DNA from: Heliopora coerulea
Taxonomy: Eukaryota; Cnidaria; Anthozoa; Scleralcyonacea; Helioporidae
Direction of reading: 5' to 3'
NCBI GenBank assembly: GCA_030142905.1
Contig: JASJOG010000029.1
Span: 1,887,001-1,951,000, forward strand
Length of the DNA stretch: 64,000 nucleotides
The notes under the pieces are model-generated. The model saw only the letters and a list, made by a program, of their open reading frames with translations, had not been told where the DNA came from and did no database searches. Shown one piece after another: positions 48,104 to 58,906 of the stretch; position 1 is the stretch's first letter; each line of letters starts with the position of its first letter. Position numbers and translations under genes: made by a program.

Positions 48104-49588
48104 TCACGATCTTTTTCTTGCAATCACTTTGTAATCCATAGGTTGGTTGACAAATCCGGGGGAGGTTTCCTGAATAATGGGATACAGCCCCTGGCAATCT
48201 TGTTCAAACGTGAACTGGTGTAGCAGGCACGAAATCACTGAAAAAACTTGCAATTTAGCCAGGTTTTGGCAAGGACACTCCCGACGACCAATTCCGAACG
48301 GCATAAAAGCAGAAACCGATGTCCATCCGATGAATTTCCCGTCCGCGCCGAGAAACCGCTCGGGTTTAAACAACGTCGGGTCGTCCCACTCCTTAGGATC
48401 TAAGTGAACACGGTAGAAGTTGATGAAGACCGGGGTACCTTTAGGTACATGATAACCTTGAATAGTTGTGTCACGTGTTGTTTTGTGCGGTACCAAGGGG
48501 AGGGGGGTGGAATAACGTATCACTTCACACACGGTAGCTTGTAGGTACGGCAGGTTCTTAATGTCTTCCCAACGAGGTAAGCGATCTCGACCAACTGCTG
48601 CATCCAGTTCTTGTTGCAGCTTTATCTGGAGATCTTTCCTTAACAGTATGTGCAGAATAAACCACAAGACAACAGTAGAACTGGTGTCCGCGCCAGTGAA
48701 CAGCATATCCATCAGTAAAAACTTTATATCATCAACCGATGCACCATTCTTTTCAACTGTTTTTGTCTGTTCCGCTTCACAAGCAGCAATCAAACAGTCG
48801 GTCACGTCACGGACAACGCCCTTGGTGTAAGTGCGACGATGTTCCTCGACCACAGAGCCAAAAATGTCCCCTCTCATCACCAGGACCTCCTCTAACGTCT
48901 TCATAAATTTGGTCGGCAGGTACTTTAGAAACGGCAACAACTGAAAAATGCCTCCGAGGCGCAACAGAAATTTCATTTTCTCAGAGAATTCTACTAATGT
49001 AGTCAAAGCGTGGTCATCAAAGTGATACTTGCGTGAAGAAAGCCACTCCCACAGCTGACTTGTTATAACAGCAGGTACATACACCTTCAAGGAAATGGTT
49101 TGGCCGTCCATTTGACCTACTTGATTCAAAAGTTCCTCTGTTACACTGTTTACTTGTTCTTCAAGTTGCTTGACTTCGTTTCCGAAGACATTGACGGCTG
49201 ATCCGATCATTTTCTGGCGAAACATCAGTTGTGCGCCGTTGTCCGAACTCGAAATACCTCTACCTTCTGTGATAATATTAAAGGGATAAGATGAATGAAT
49301 CGGTCTACCTGAAAAGTCGTCTTTTCTGGTAACTAACGCCTCTCGTACGGCCTCACAACTGTTCACAATAACAGACATCCCCACAGGAAACTTGACCAGG
49401 TATACATCGCCATACTTTTTCCAAAGTTTGTCCATGGTGAACGGTGGGTCAGCGCCAAGATGGGGAAGATTGCCAATAAAAGGGAATGGGAAAGGCCCTG
49501 GAGGCACATTTTGTCTTTTTTTGAAGGTCCGGAAGAAGTATGTGACTAACCAGATGATCAATATTGATATAAGAATCTCCACGAACAT
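48104..49588 (-). CDS. Cytochrome P450 monooxygenase, clan-2-like, intronless
   Basis: A 494-aa complete P450 on one exon. Seen: an N-terminal membrane helix (residues 4-19), the Pro hinge VPPGPFPFPFIGN at 28-40, the I-helix oxygen-binding segment MLFTGADTSS at 295-304, ExxR at 355-358 (EVIR), PERF at 409-412, and the haem loop FGIGRRECPC at 431-440 with Cys438 as thiolate ligand. Family members use haem and NADPH-P450 reductase at the ER membrane to hydroxylate lipophilic substrates such as steroids or xenobiotics. The sequence is closest in feel to CYP1/2/17 enzymes; substrate unknown. Oddities: the Gly two residues after the ligand is Cys440, and the C-helix WxxxR is not evident (LMFRQK). 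The reading frame is intact. A ttttag acceptor 21 nt before the ATG hints at a 5' UTR intron. Confidence 0.95.
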   Translation of the reverse strand: MFVEILISILIIWLVTYFFRTFKKRQNVPPGPFPFPFIGNLPHLGADPPFTMDKLWKKYGDVYLVKFPVGMSVIVNSCEAVREALVTRKDDFSGRPIHSSYPFNIITEGRGISSSDNGAQLMFRQKMIGSAVNVFGNEVKQLEEQVNSVTEELLNQVGQMDGQTISLKVYVPAVITSQLWEWLSSRKYHFDDHALTTLVEFSEKMKFLLRLGGIFQLLPFLKYLPTKFMKTLEEVLVMRGDIFGSVVEEHRRTYTKGVVRDVTDCLIAACEAEQTKTVEKNGASVDDIKFLLMDMLFTGADTSSTVVLWFILHILLRKDLQIKLQQELDAAVGRDRLPRWEDIKNLPYLQATVCEVIRYSTPLPLVPHKTTRDTTIQGYHVPKGTPVFINFYRVHLDPKEWDDPTLFKPERFLGADGKFIGWTSVSAFMPFGIGRRECPCQNLAKLQVFSVISCLLHQFTFEQDCQGLYPIIQETSPGFVNQPMDYKVIARKRS

Positions 49589-49689
49589 CGCTCAACTCGT
49601 ACATGCACCTAAAATAGAATTTTAATGGTCCAGCTTCAATATGGGCTTTAATATCATTATTTTTATCATAATCGTAATTAGCTTTAATA

Positions 49690-49760
49690 TCATTACCGTC
49701 ATACTCATTATCATCATTATCATCATCATCATTATCATCATCGTTATCATCACCATAAAA
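49690..49760. repeat. (ATC/ATT)n microsatellite upstream of the P450
   Basis: Interrupted TCATCATTATCATCATC units, 100-170 bp 5' of the P450 ATG. Confidence 0.85.
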
Positions 49761-52700
49761 TCTATGAGTTTTAATGGCCTAGGTTTAATATGTGGCATAT
49801 ATGTACCTGATGCATGGTGAGCTCGTTGTCTGTATAGATTACGTAACCGAGGAATAAGTTTTCCTTAGAGACCTGCCAGTTTTGGCGGGAATACTACCGA
49901 GATAATCTGCAGACAAATCGGATTCAGATATGTTCTGCAATTGATTAAGTACAACTCATATGTGTACCTACATGTAAAATAGAATTTTGTTGGCCTAGCT
50001 TACAAACGTAGCATATAAGAACATATGCCAGCATTCATCACCTTGCCTGCTTGCCTGCTTGCCTGCTTGCCTGCTTGCCTGCCTGCCTCCCTGCCTCCCT
50101 CCCTTCCTGCCGGCTTGTCTCCCTCATGAATGTTCAATTATGCAACACAGGTACGTATTAAATCATTCTCCTGTCCATCCACTAAAACAAACATACAATT
50201 ATATCCCTTATATATAAATACTGTACTTACATGTACTTTTACTAGTAGTCAACACTGACCAGTGCAGAAATACAGTAGTTATCAAGGACAGCTTCTCCAC
50301 AACATTTATGACATACTAATTAGTTCATGGACTACAAAACAACATGGCTAATTGGGGAGAGTACAGGTTCAACAACGTTTAAGACTGTTAACAACTGTGG
50401 AGAAGTGGTGTACTTCAATGCTTGACATATAAAGAGGTTATAAAAAATTTATATGAAGTCAAGATTTTTTGATGTCTGGTGCCAAAAACCTTATTGAAAA
50501 ATTGATTAGTATTTCATTTATTTTAAGTGATACCTGTGTTATCATATAACGCAGTTTACAATAAAATTGTTTCACTTCTAACACATTTTTTATTTCAAAC
50601 CCAATTAATTTCACAATTTTGAGTATTCACTTTCACAAAACTGTTCAGAATTGTACACTTATAATTATTAAAGAAAATAATTGTAGGTTTGAAGTCATAT
50701 CATACTTGATCTTTCAATGGTCAGACCCAATCACCTGGGACAGGTGTGATGAGAGTATTGGTAGGATATCTGCTTCCACTTTCTTGGCTGACTTCTGTTT
50801 ACCTTTCATTAGGCAGTAGAATTTGAGAGATGCCTCAACTGGTTGTATATAAACTTAATCTCAGACTCACCATCCCCAATCCTGGTCAGATAATTTGCAT
50901 TTGCTACTATAGTATTGTAGAAGCCATGATGGTGAAATTACAACCAGACCACTAGTGGTGGAAACAGGAAATACTAATTGCTGAGGATAGCTTCTTGTAC
51001 CTAAGTTGCAACATAACCAGCAATGTGACTTTGCTTCATGGATTCACGTCATTTTTTCATGTTTTAAAAACATTTACCAATTTTTAGTATATGTACCTGA
51101 AAATAGGACTAGCATTTTGAAGAGTAACATACTTTCAAAAACTAAAAGTCCATTACGAGTTTCATTAACATCAATCAAGTGCGTGTATACTCAGATAAAG
51201 AACATAATTTTTGTTGACTGTGAACAGTCTTATCATGAAAATAAGAGAACTCACTGACAGGTGGTGTGATGGTGAATGTGTTATATTAGAATCAAATGGC
51301 AAAAGCATATCATTTTATGATATGGCCCCTTTCAAAACCGGAAAGAGAATAATATTAAGGAAAACCCAACAAAGAAGTATTTGAAGGTTCAACATAACTC
51401 TTTGATAACAGTCATGGTCAACCTACAGTATTTTACTCTGGCCAACAGCAGACAATTATACCCTTCAGGATAGGGCAAACAGTCACCAAAGGATCAAAAA
51501 CAGATAATTAAATAACATTTTGATCTCAATCATAGGCAAAGAGTTTTTCCATTCCCAAGACGGACTAAAACCAGAAGCAGAAATGCCTGACTCCATGATT
51601 GGTGAATAATTTGTAGCTAAGATTTCAGATTTTGACAACATTGGATTTAGCTCATTTTCTCAAGTGCATCAGGTACTATTGGCTTGAAGAAATAAAAAGG
51701 CTTTGACAGTTAAATTACACCAACCAGCAAATCAGTAATCCTACCTTTTGTAAATCACATACCAATTAGTATAAAATCACAGGGGGGCTAAGCCTCCCAA
51801 AGTTATTTCTGAGGGGCTGAAGCCCCTTAGCCCCCCCCCCATTACTCCAGATGCCTATTGTCTCAATCAATTCCATTTTCCCCTTTAACTGAAAACATTA
51901 TGGCTAATACCATCTGTTGAGTCAAATACAGTATCAGGAACTCCCAGCTTGCCAGCTGGCTTCAACTTCAAGTACTTTATACCTTTTTAGCTAGCTGTAA
52001 CAGCTCTTCTTAGCTCAGAGGTCTAAAATAGCTTCAAGTCACAGCTTTGCATTGGCAAAGATAGACACATTAAGCCTTCCCACCAGGTCTCAGGTACCAA
52101 TGGTTAAATAAATGATAAAATAGGTCAATAAGATCACGCACATAAAATAAACAAACATAATGTAAATTACAGCCATACAAACGTAGCAGCACATGCCATG
52201 AGAGTACTTTGGCTTAACTGAATTAAAGATAATCGATTCCCAGGACAAATAAGAAAAGCAATCAGCTTAATCCAGAATTAGCGGTCAATTCTCCAATAAT
52301 ACGACTGAGAAAAGTTGCAATTTCTTTTAACAGATTTCAGGTGTATATACAAAAAAGTTTTAAGACATGAAACTGAGCCAGATAATTCAACCAAAATGAG
52401 AGCAACCAAAACAACAGATTAACTTGTAATCCTGGATTAACGCTAGTCGTGCTTTGAACAACCGGCCCCAGAAGGACAGCATACCGAACACAACAAAAAG
52501 TGTATCGTTTAAAATTAAGTCAGCATTACAGTACTCCGTTCCTGTATTGGTTACTCCACACAGCTCGAAAATTAAGCTTCAGGTCGAATGAAAATAATCT
52601 AGGGCTATTAAGTAAATGCTTCCATGGAAACTAAGTGTTTTACAGTACCTGATAGTCAAAATAATTCTTATTGAAGTTCATCGACGTCGTAATTAAACCT

Positions 52701-53300
52701 TGTAAGTATTAATTAATTCAGAATTCGTGATCAGTTACCAGATACTCGCGCATGGTCAAAGCCAAGAGTGAGCTAAAAGAAGCGCAAAATGAGCCAAATG
52801 ATTGCTATCGTATTTGACTTTATGCCAAATAAAAGCCAAAATATTATACTTTCAAAAGTAGTTTGTTAAAATTCAATTTTAAATGACGGATAGCATAAAA
52901 CTTTTTCAAGTGGGGAATGAGTTGTAAATGACAAGTGTATAAAAGCATAAAACATGCAGTGCAGGCAATTTTACTCGTCAAGGGGAGACCTCTTGGACAT
53001 GAAATGGTTAATACAAAATATACCGGATGTCACGAGATAATAATTCTCTCACATCAGAGATGACTGCTCCAAGGAAACGTGAAAATGAACTAGTTGTGCC
53101 TTGTGTATGTCGTGTTACGACAACACACTCGGGGAACTGTAGAGATATTACACATGGAGCTGGTGAAGGCGAAAGAAACATGTGGCCACTTGGGCATAAA
53201 TATAAATGATTTTCAATTAAACTAGAAAGTTTGTTCCTGGAGTTGTAATTTAAAAACTAGCATATTAAGGGGGGCGCTTATTTATAGATTCAGTGACAAA
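49700..53300. other. No gene seen
   Basis: A/T-rich sequence with short microsatellites. Three diverged copies of an AATAGAATTTTAATGG-CCTAGC-like segment occur upstream of the P450 (49,600-50,010), suggesting old tandem duplication. No recognisable coding frame. Confidence 0.5.
50046..50105. repeat. (CTTGCCTG)n minisatellite
   Basis: Five to six CTTGCCTG units grading into CCTGCCTCC and CCCTCC. Confidence 0.85.
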
Positions 53301-53409
53301 GGGGGGTGGTTATTCGACGGAGGCGCTTATGCGAGGGAATACGGTAAGCAGGCATATATATTATATCTATATATATACAATGAACCCCATGCCCATATAT
53401 ATATATATA

Positions 53410-53570
53410 TATACAGTAAACAAATTAATGCTACCACAACTTGAAGAATTTTCTGATTTCATTTCTGATGAAGGCCGCTTCATACAGCCGAAAATTTAAA
53501 ATAACCAAAATATAATATATTTTTAAAAATTCTGCAAGTCGTGGTAGCATTAATTTGTTTACTATATGGT
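53410..53570. repeat. Inverted repeat enclosing a hammerhead-like motif
   Basis: The left arm CAGTAAACAAATTAATGCTA and the following CCACAACTTGAAGAATTTT are complemented on the right by AAAATTCTGCAAGTCGTGG and TAGCATTAATTTGTTTACT. Arms of about 43 bp with two or three mismatches. Confidence 0.8.
53460..53503 (+). ncRNA. Second hammerhead-like motif, between inverted arms
   Basis: CUGAUGA at 53465-53471, A, stem II GGC/GCC with an 11-nt loop, GAA at 53490-53492, palindromic AAUU, U, with a weak AUUU/AAAU stem I. It lies between inverted arms at about 53,410-53,452 and 53,523-53,570. Confidence 0.45.
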
Positions 53571-53621
53571 TTCTCTGTTGCCGAGTGGAGTTGGAACACT
53601 TGTGTTTGACACTTACACATA

Positions 53622-53667
53622 ACTACAGACGGAACCGTTTCGGCCTACTGGGCCTCATCAGTGTAGT
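53622..53667 (-). ncRNA. Complete type I hammerhead ribozyme candidate
   Basis: All three helices can be drawn on the minus strand: stem I ACUACA (53667-53662) with UGUAGU (53627-53622); core CUGAUGA (53661-53655); stem II GGCC/GGCC with loop CAGUA; GAA (53641-53639); stem III ACGG/CCGU with loop UU; cleavage triplet GUC, cutting after C at 53628. Every conserved core base is present. The very short stem III matches hammerheads of PLEs and animal retrozymes, which tend to work as dimers. Confidence 0.75.
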
Positions 53668-53838
53668 GCTGACGAGCAGGATGGAGAAGCCTATATTATA
53701 TAGGCAACTCAAACGTCCCACACTTGTGGTACATCTAAGCCTATATACATATATAAGCCTATATACATATATACATATATATATATATATATGTATATAT
53801 GTATATATATACATATATATATACAGTACCCATATATC

Positions 53839-53878
<40 letters not shown>

Positions 53879-53895
53879 CCCATAGTACCCAGTAC

Positions 53896-53933
<38 letters not shown>

Positions 53934-54679
53934 GTACTGGGTTCATTTTTAGATGCTTTCTGACAACATGGGGAAAAAACTTTCAGCCGATAGATGTCCA
54001 ACAAACGCATCGTATTCAGCATCTGTCAGCGAGTGTCTGAATGATAACTGATGTTCCGCATGGCTGTGAGTTGGGATTTCAGGGTTGTCCTCATTTCACA
54101 AGCGCGACATTTTATACAGACCACACGGCACTATATGGTGCATCTTTAATCAGTAAAATAATTTTCAGGATAGACTGAACTATGACCTTCCATAGGTTAC
54201 GAATTGGCAGCGTTGCAATAAACTTACATTTACGGTGGCGTGCCTGCAGGGGGGGATTCCCCCTTGTTAAAATTTTTAGTAGGCGCGTAACGCTTCAAGT
54301 GAGTGCCATAAACTATATAAAATGATGTTAAAGCGGTTGTCAGAATTTTATGAGTCAAAGAGAGAACATAGGTTAAAAAAAGGTTTTTAGATGAGGAAAC
54401 GTATATGCAATATATACCAAACAGATAAATATACGAACCAGACGTTTGTTCCTCATTCGATTCTAAAAGATAAGCTCCATTGCGGCCGTCGAGTCTTTCT
54501 CAAGGCTATTTCCACCCAGCAGATCAACTTTTCTAACACAAATTGTATGTCTTGTTAACTACTGCCTTAAATTGCCTGGAAGGAATATCAATTGGAGGTT
54601 TCAGTTTCAACTGCCTTTTGATTGCTTGCTCTAGCAACCAAGTAAAAGTATGGTCAAACTTGCTGTAAATTAAAGCAAG

Positions 54680-54878
54680 CTGGCATGGACGTAGACAGGA
54701 TTTCTGTAAAACAGAACACGTCACACTTGCCTTGACGACTGACCAAAAATAATTGTTTCAAACGTCCCGCCACTGTCGGTTGGATTCTCAAAATAGTGGA
54801 TTTCTGAAAACAGAGCACGTCACACTTGCCTTGACCGACTGGTCAATCAAATTGCTTCAAACGTCCCGCCACTGTCAC
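54680..54878 (+). repeat. Diverged direct duplication of about 85 bp
   Basis: GCACGTCACACTTGCCTTGA with CAAACGTCCCGCCACTGTC occurs at about 54,713-54,775 and 54,811-54,878. Copies differ by small indels and substitutions. Confidence 0.8.
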
Positions 54879-55559
54879 TACGGTTATTGCAAAACGATTG
54901 AGACGGAATTAAGTTGCAGTTGAAGCAACCCAGGGAGAACAAAGGGGAAAGTAACTTGACAAATTTTTTCTAGAAAATATGCGAAGTTTGTGGGGGAAAA
55001 AATAGAAATTGTTAAGATAGTAGGATTTTCGTTTTCCATTATTCCAATAAAACGTAAGAACTATAAATGTTCCTCATCAGTGATCAAAATGCGTTTCACA
55101 GAATAAATAGCTGCTAAGAAACAAATCTTAAACCTTCATGAGATTCGCCGAAGGTAAACAGTTTTTCGGCGGGAAAATTCGTCCGTGTCTCACTTAGCAC
55201 CGCCTATACTCGAAGTGACGGACTGGTTGAGGCCCCAATAGTATTTGATCCTTGGACTTGCCTCCATAGAGACATAAAAAAACTAGGGGGACATGGGAGC
55301 CGAAAATTCGAGTCAAATTGAACTCCGCCATTTTAAGTAAATCGGAAGTCAAGTTGTCTTACCCCAGGCCCTTTTCCGTGGATTGTTTGGTGTTTGTTTT
55401 CATCAGAAAATATGCTTTTCTGGTCGATTAGTCAGATGTTATTTTTCCCTGAATTGTTTTACATTCCCTTTTTTTTTGAAAAATAAAAACAAGAGACAAA
55501 AATGAACTTGTCTTTGACCCATGATCTGGAACTTATTAATCCGAGCATGATTTTTTTTG

Positions 55560-55862
55560 AATGAGAGATGAATGTTCGTCTAGCTCTATCCTCAGAAAAA
55601 CGATTTCTGAGCCCCAGACGAGGATCGAACCCGCAACCTTCTGATGCCTGGTGGGACGCTCTGACCATTGAGCTACCAAGACTCAGACGGTGAGCTAAGG
55701 TGCAAGTTCAAGATATGTGCTACCTGAGCGGTCTAAGGTGCTAGTTCAACATATGTGCGACCTCACCGGTCATCAGAAGGTTGCGGGTTCGATCCTCGTC
55801 TGGGGCTCAGAAATCATTTTTCTGAGGATAGAGCTTGACGAACGTTCATGTTTCATTCAAAA
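55560..55862. mobile_element. Inverted pair of tRNA-derived SINEs (family 2)
   Basis: A minus-strand copy (about 55,560-55,690) and a plus-strand copy (about 55,757-55,862) share GGTTGCGGGTTCGATCCTCG, TCTGGGGCTCAGAAATC and TCTGAGGATAGAGCT. The minus copy keeps a box A (TAGCTCAATGGTCAGAGCG); the plus copy has lost it. They face each other head to head about 70 bp apart and could pair in a transcript. Confidence 0.75.
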
Positions 55863-56344
55863 TATCTCCAAGCTTCCACAACTCAAACTATATATCTCAA
55901 GAATTTTTTGCCCACCAATTTATCCAATATGGCGGTCTTCAATTTGTTATCTGCGGTTGAGTGACATTTAGCTACAATACCCCCTCTAGTTAACATATGA
56001 TCACCATGCTTGCCTCCCCATGGAGATTTACCTTCAAAAGCTGGTCAGCGGTTTAATGCTTCTTACACAATACCTGTATTCACATTTTGTATCGTATTAG
56101 TTTGACCTCAAATTAAAACTTGTATAATAACATTGAAATTCTTTAATAAGGTTAAAACTTTATTTTTCTTAAGCATTTACAGATTGATGAGCAGAGACAA
56201 CCAACCAACGTATTTTAAAATAAATTCAAACAGATACTTAGTATTTTTTAAAAGAATTTTTCTTCATTGTTTGAAGATTTATGATACACAGTGCAAACCA
56301 ACGCAACGTCTAGTGATGGGAAAAACAGAATGATTAAAATGATG

Positions 56345-56508
56345 TCAGCATGGTCCTTGGGTACACCCACTCATCTGTGGGGCGATAGGTCTGTTGTATC
56401 TGCAAGGACATTTGGACAGTGTGACGAAATACATCCATTTGTTGTAAACCAGGAAACCACTTTTCCCTTTCCGGTACCACGCTCTCCAACCAGTGCGTAA
56501 ACCAGGAA
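56345..56508 (-). CDS. Terminal exon of the short collagen gene
   Basis: 164 nt, phase matched to exon 1 (G + TT = Val). It encodes VPGLRTGWRAWYRKGKSGF, then a Tyr/Trp-rich stretch and four Cys, ending GPC and TGA at 56345-56347. The frame stays open over the whole interval and closes cleanly. The intron is 627 bp. Confidence 0.7.
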
Positions 56509-57586
56509 CTAAATACGAGAGAAGTTAGGTTCTAATTCAGTAACGGTGTCTTCCTACAGTCTCACTTTTTACAAGCTCTTAACAATGTCTTCATATATAT
56601 ATATGTAGGAGTTTGCAAATTCTCTATAACTATTTTTTTGGCTGAATGTTTTTCCAGCTATAAAGCCAAGATATTTTTAGGAAAAGTCATAAAATTTCAG
56701 CTCAGGAACTGTCATAGTTATTGAGACCTACACATTTAAGATCGGTGCGGATACTTTTCGCCTCCCCAGTGTAGATAGGGTCAAGCGATATATCAACATT
56801 GGGGCTTGACATAGGCACCGAAGTCAAGTTAAATAACCTACTTGTATAATCGTTAGTGAAGTTTAACAAGGAGTCGTACGAGTTAGATTGACCGACGAAT
56901 ATATAGAAATGACGAAACGTTGTCTAAAAGTACTTGAATACATTAATAAGGCTGACAAACTATCTATCAACCTCCGGTGAACAAAAGAAACCGAAACAAC
57001 TATGATACAATTATTTTCCATTACTTATGTGCCCTACATTTTATTTCTTGTAAGGTATTAACAACATCCAGTAACTCTTTATTTTATTTTATTTATTTAT
57101 TTATTTTTTTTGTTATTTTGTTATGCATCACTTACCATAACAATATCGTCGAAAACTATAACAGATCTGCTCAAATGACTCCCCTGAAATAAACGGCAAG
57201 TAGATCACATCATCCACTGAAGCACCTGGAAGTCCTGGGGAACCTGGACGTCCACGGTCTCCCTTGGCACCTTTAGTTCCTTTCATTCCAGGAATCCCAC
57301 TCTCTCCAGATTCACCGGAAAGTCCTGGCATTCCCGGATCTCCTTCCTTTCCCTTGGGACACCTCAGAGGACATTTCGAAGGGTTTCCAAGATATGAAAG
57401 TGTACCAGGAATTCCAGGCATTCCTTTTTCTCCATCTTCTCCTCGTGGTCCTTGGTCTCCGTTCGGCCCGTCCAATTCTCCTTCCGGTGGACACGGGCAC
57501 GCAGTCGTGCTGGGGGACTCTACTAACCTCTGTGCATGACCAGAAGAGGTAATCGTGTTGATGAGGATAAGCACGAGAAGCTTCAT
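56345..57586 (-). CDS. Short secreted collagen-like protein with Cys-containing C-terminus (two exons)
   Basis: Exon 1 (57136-57586) ends TAT G|gtaagt, and exon 2 (56345-56508) follows a cgtatttag acceptor. Together they encode 204 aa. Seen: signal peptide MKLLVLILINTITSSGHAQ, a CPCP motif, a first Gly-X-Y block (GPNGDQGPRGEDGEKGMPG), an interruption with two Cys (SKCPLRCPKG), a second Gly-X-Y block of about 14 triplets, then a non-collagenous domain with paired Cys (EQICYSFRRYCYG; SKCPCRYN; GCTQGPC). Collagen triplets form secreted trimers, here probably tied by disulphides. The protein is too short for a fibrillar collagen and lacks the minicollagen Cys pattern. It could be a mesogleal or skeletal-matrix protein (inference). 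AATAAA lies at 56159-56164. Confidence 0.85.
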
Positions 57587-57682
57587 TGCGGATTTCCGAC
57601 AAGGCTAAAGAATTACGCATTAAAATTTGAAATTTTCCAAAGCAATTTGTTGTTCGTTTAATGACTGAATTTCGACAAGCTT

Positions 57683-57990
57683 ACTTCTTTTCTTTCTTTG
57701 TCTTTCTGTGTTCTTGTATTTCTTTCTTTCTTTCTTTTTTTCCATCTTTCTCTCCTTTCTTCCTTCCTTCCTTTCTTTCTTTCCTTGCTTCCTTCATTCC
57801 TTTCTTCCTTTCTTTCCTTCGTTCTTTCTTTCTTTCTCTGTCTTTCTTTCCTTCTTCCAACCCTCCTCTCTTTCTGTTTCTTTTTTCTTTTTTTCTTTCA
57901 TTCTTTTTTTCTTGTTATTTATTTCTCATTCATTCATTCATTCGTGCTTTCCTTTCTTTTTTCTTTCTTTCTCTTTCTTGTGACGATATA
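57683..57990. repeat. Long pyrimidine (CTTT) tract upstream of the collagen gene
   Basis: About 300 bp of T/C with CTTT, CCTT and ATTC units, lying 100-400 bp 5' of the collagen ATG (which reads on the minus strand). Overlapping open frames in all plus-strand phases are simple-sequence artefacts. Confidence 0.9.
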
Positions 57991-58510
57991 CACCCTACCC
58001 GGGTTTCGATACCTGGACATGCGGTACCCTAATGACGTAGACACTTTTTAGGCGCCATTCTTGTAGATTTCGTTCAGTGTAAATGGACTAAGTATACAGT
58101 GGTTTGTTTGACTTTCATACACGATTAAAGAAGTAAAACGTTACATTTCTCTTTCTTTTCTTACTTCTTCTCTTTATCTTTTACTTTTAAAAAACATGAG
58201 GAAAATACGTTTTGTAAATCCAACAAATGAGTCGGCTAAGTTAATATTACGAAACAGATGGCAAAGTATGTTCAATCCATGGATATAAATACTTTTATAT
58301 CTGTGCAAAGCTGATCCTTTAAAGGAAGTACATTACTATTTTTTTTTGTTTTTTCTCTAAAGTCCATTCTGAAAACAGAATTTCTCCAGCAACCACTCTC
58401 TCCAACCCTTGTTAAAGTGGCTTAGATAGGCTAACTGCCACAACAAGGATGAGGTAGAAATAAAATAGCCCAGCAAAACACACGAAATATAGGCATAGTG
58501 AAGGTTTATT

Positions 58511-58555
58511 GAATCTAACGTTTCGTCGCAACGTGCAACATCATCAGAGATTGAA
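58511..58555 (-). ncRNA. Hammerhead-like motif in the left arm of the PLE
   Basis: Minus strand: stem I strand AAUCU, CUGAUGA, U, stem II GUUGC/GCGAC with loop ACGUU, GAA, palindromic ACGU, U at the cleavage position, stem I return AGAUU. Stem III would need a second copy, the dimeric form described for PLE hammerheads. Confidence 0.6.
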
Positions 58556-58906
58556 TGGTTATGTTACATGAATGATATATATAGATTGTATTACAAAGGT
58601 GATGTTAGCATGATAGGCGTGTGAGAGGAAGTGTGGAGTAAAGATAAAAGCGAGGAAGTGACAGGTTGTCATTGAGGAATGACAAACAGCAGGCAGGGAA
58701 CAGTTAAAAAGCAAAGGAAATAAACAAAAACTAAAATAGAGACAGTGGAAAAGAGCCCAGATTGGCATTGAGTAAAGGGTTAAACTTTCGAATTAAGAGG
58801 GTTTCTCTTATAAGAAGTTCTGAGTAGTTAGTACAGGAAGATAAAATAGTCCCGTATACGAATATTATCATCGCAATCCGAAGCTGCCCACTCTGAACGG
58901 ACTAGC

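Larger units (their letters stand above)
53361..53937. repeat. AT/TA-rich microsatellite cluster
   Basis: Several (AT)n and (ATATAC)n runs, the longest at about 53,839-53,876 and 53,897-53,932, interleaved with short unique pieces including GGGTACTGGGTTCAT and its inverted counterpart near 53,382. Open frames here are Tyr-Ile repeats and not genes. Confidence 0.85.

Noticed and set aside
51781..51840. GC-rich inverted GGGGCTAAGCC motifs
   Set aside because: Short and degenerate; no clear element ends.
53555..54040. A 161-codon frame rich in Tyr and Ile
   Set aside because: It reads through (AT)n repeats and a hammerhead region.
56345..57586. Cnidarian minicollagen
   Set aside because: No polyproline flanks and no six-Cys CxxxC ladder; the collagen blocks are also interrupted.
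57661..58051. Three overlapping plus-strand open frames of 91-123 codons
   Set aside because: Pyrimidine microsatellite open in every phase.
58559..58768. A 69-codon frame present identically at 61,259-61,468 on the other strand
   Set aside because: It lies inside the inverted PLE arms; identity reflects the arms, and the true reading of the right arm is the PLE C-terminus in another frame.
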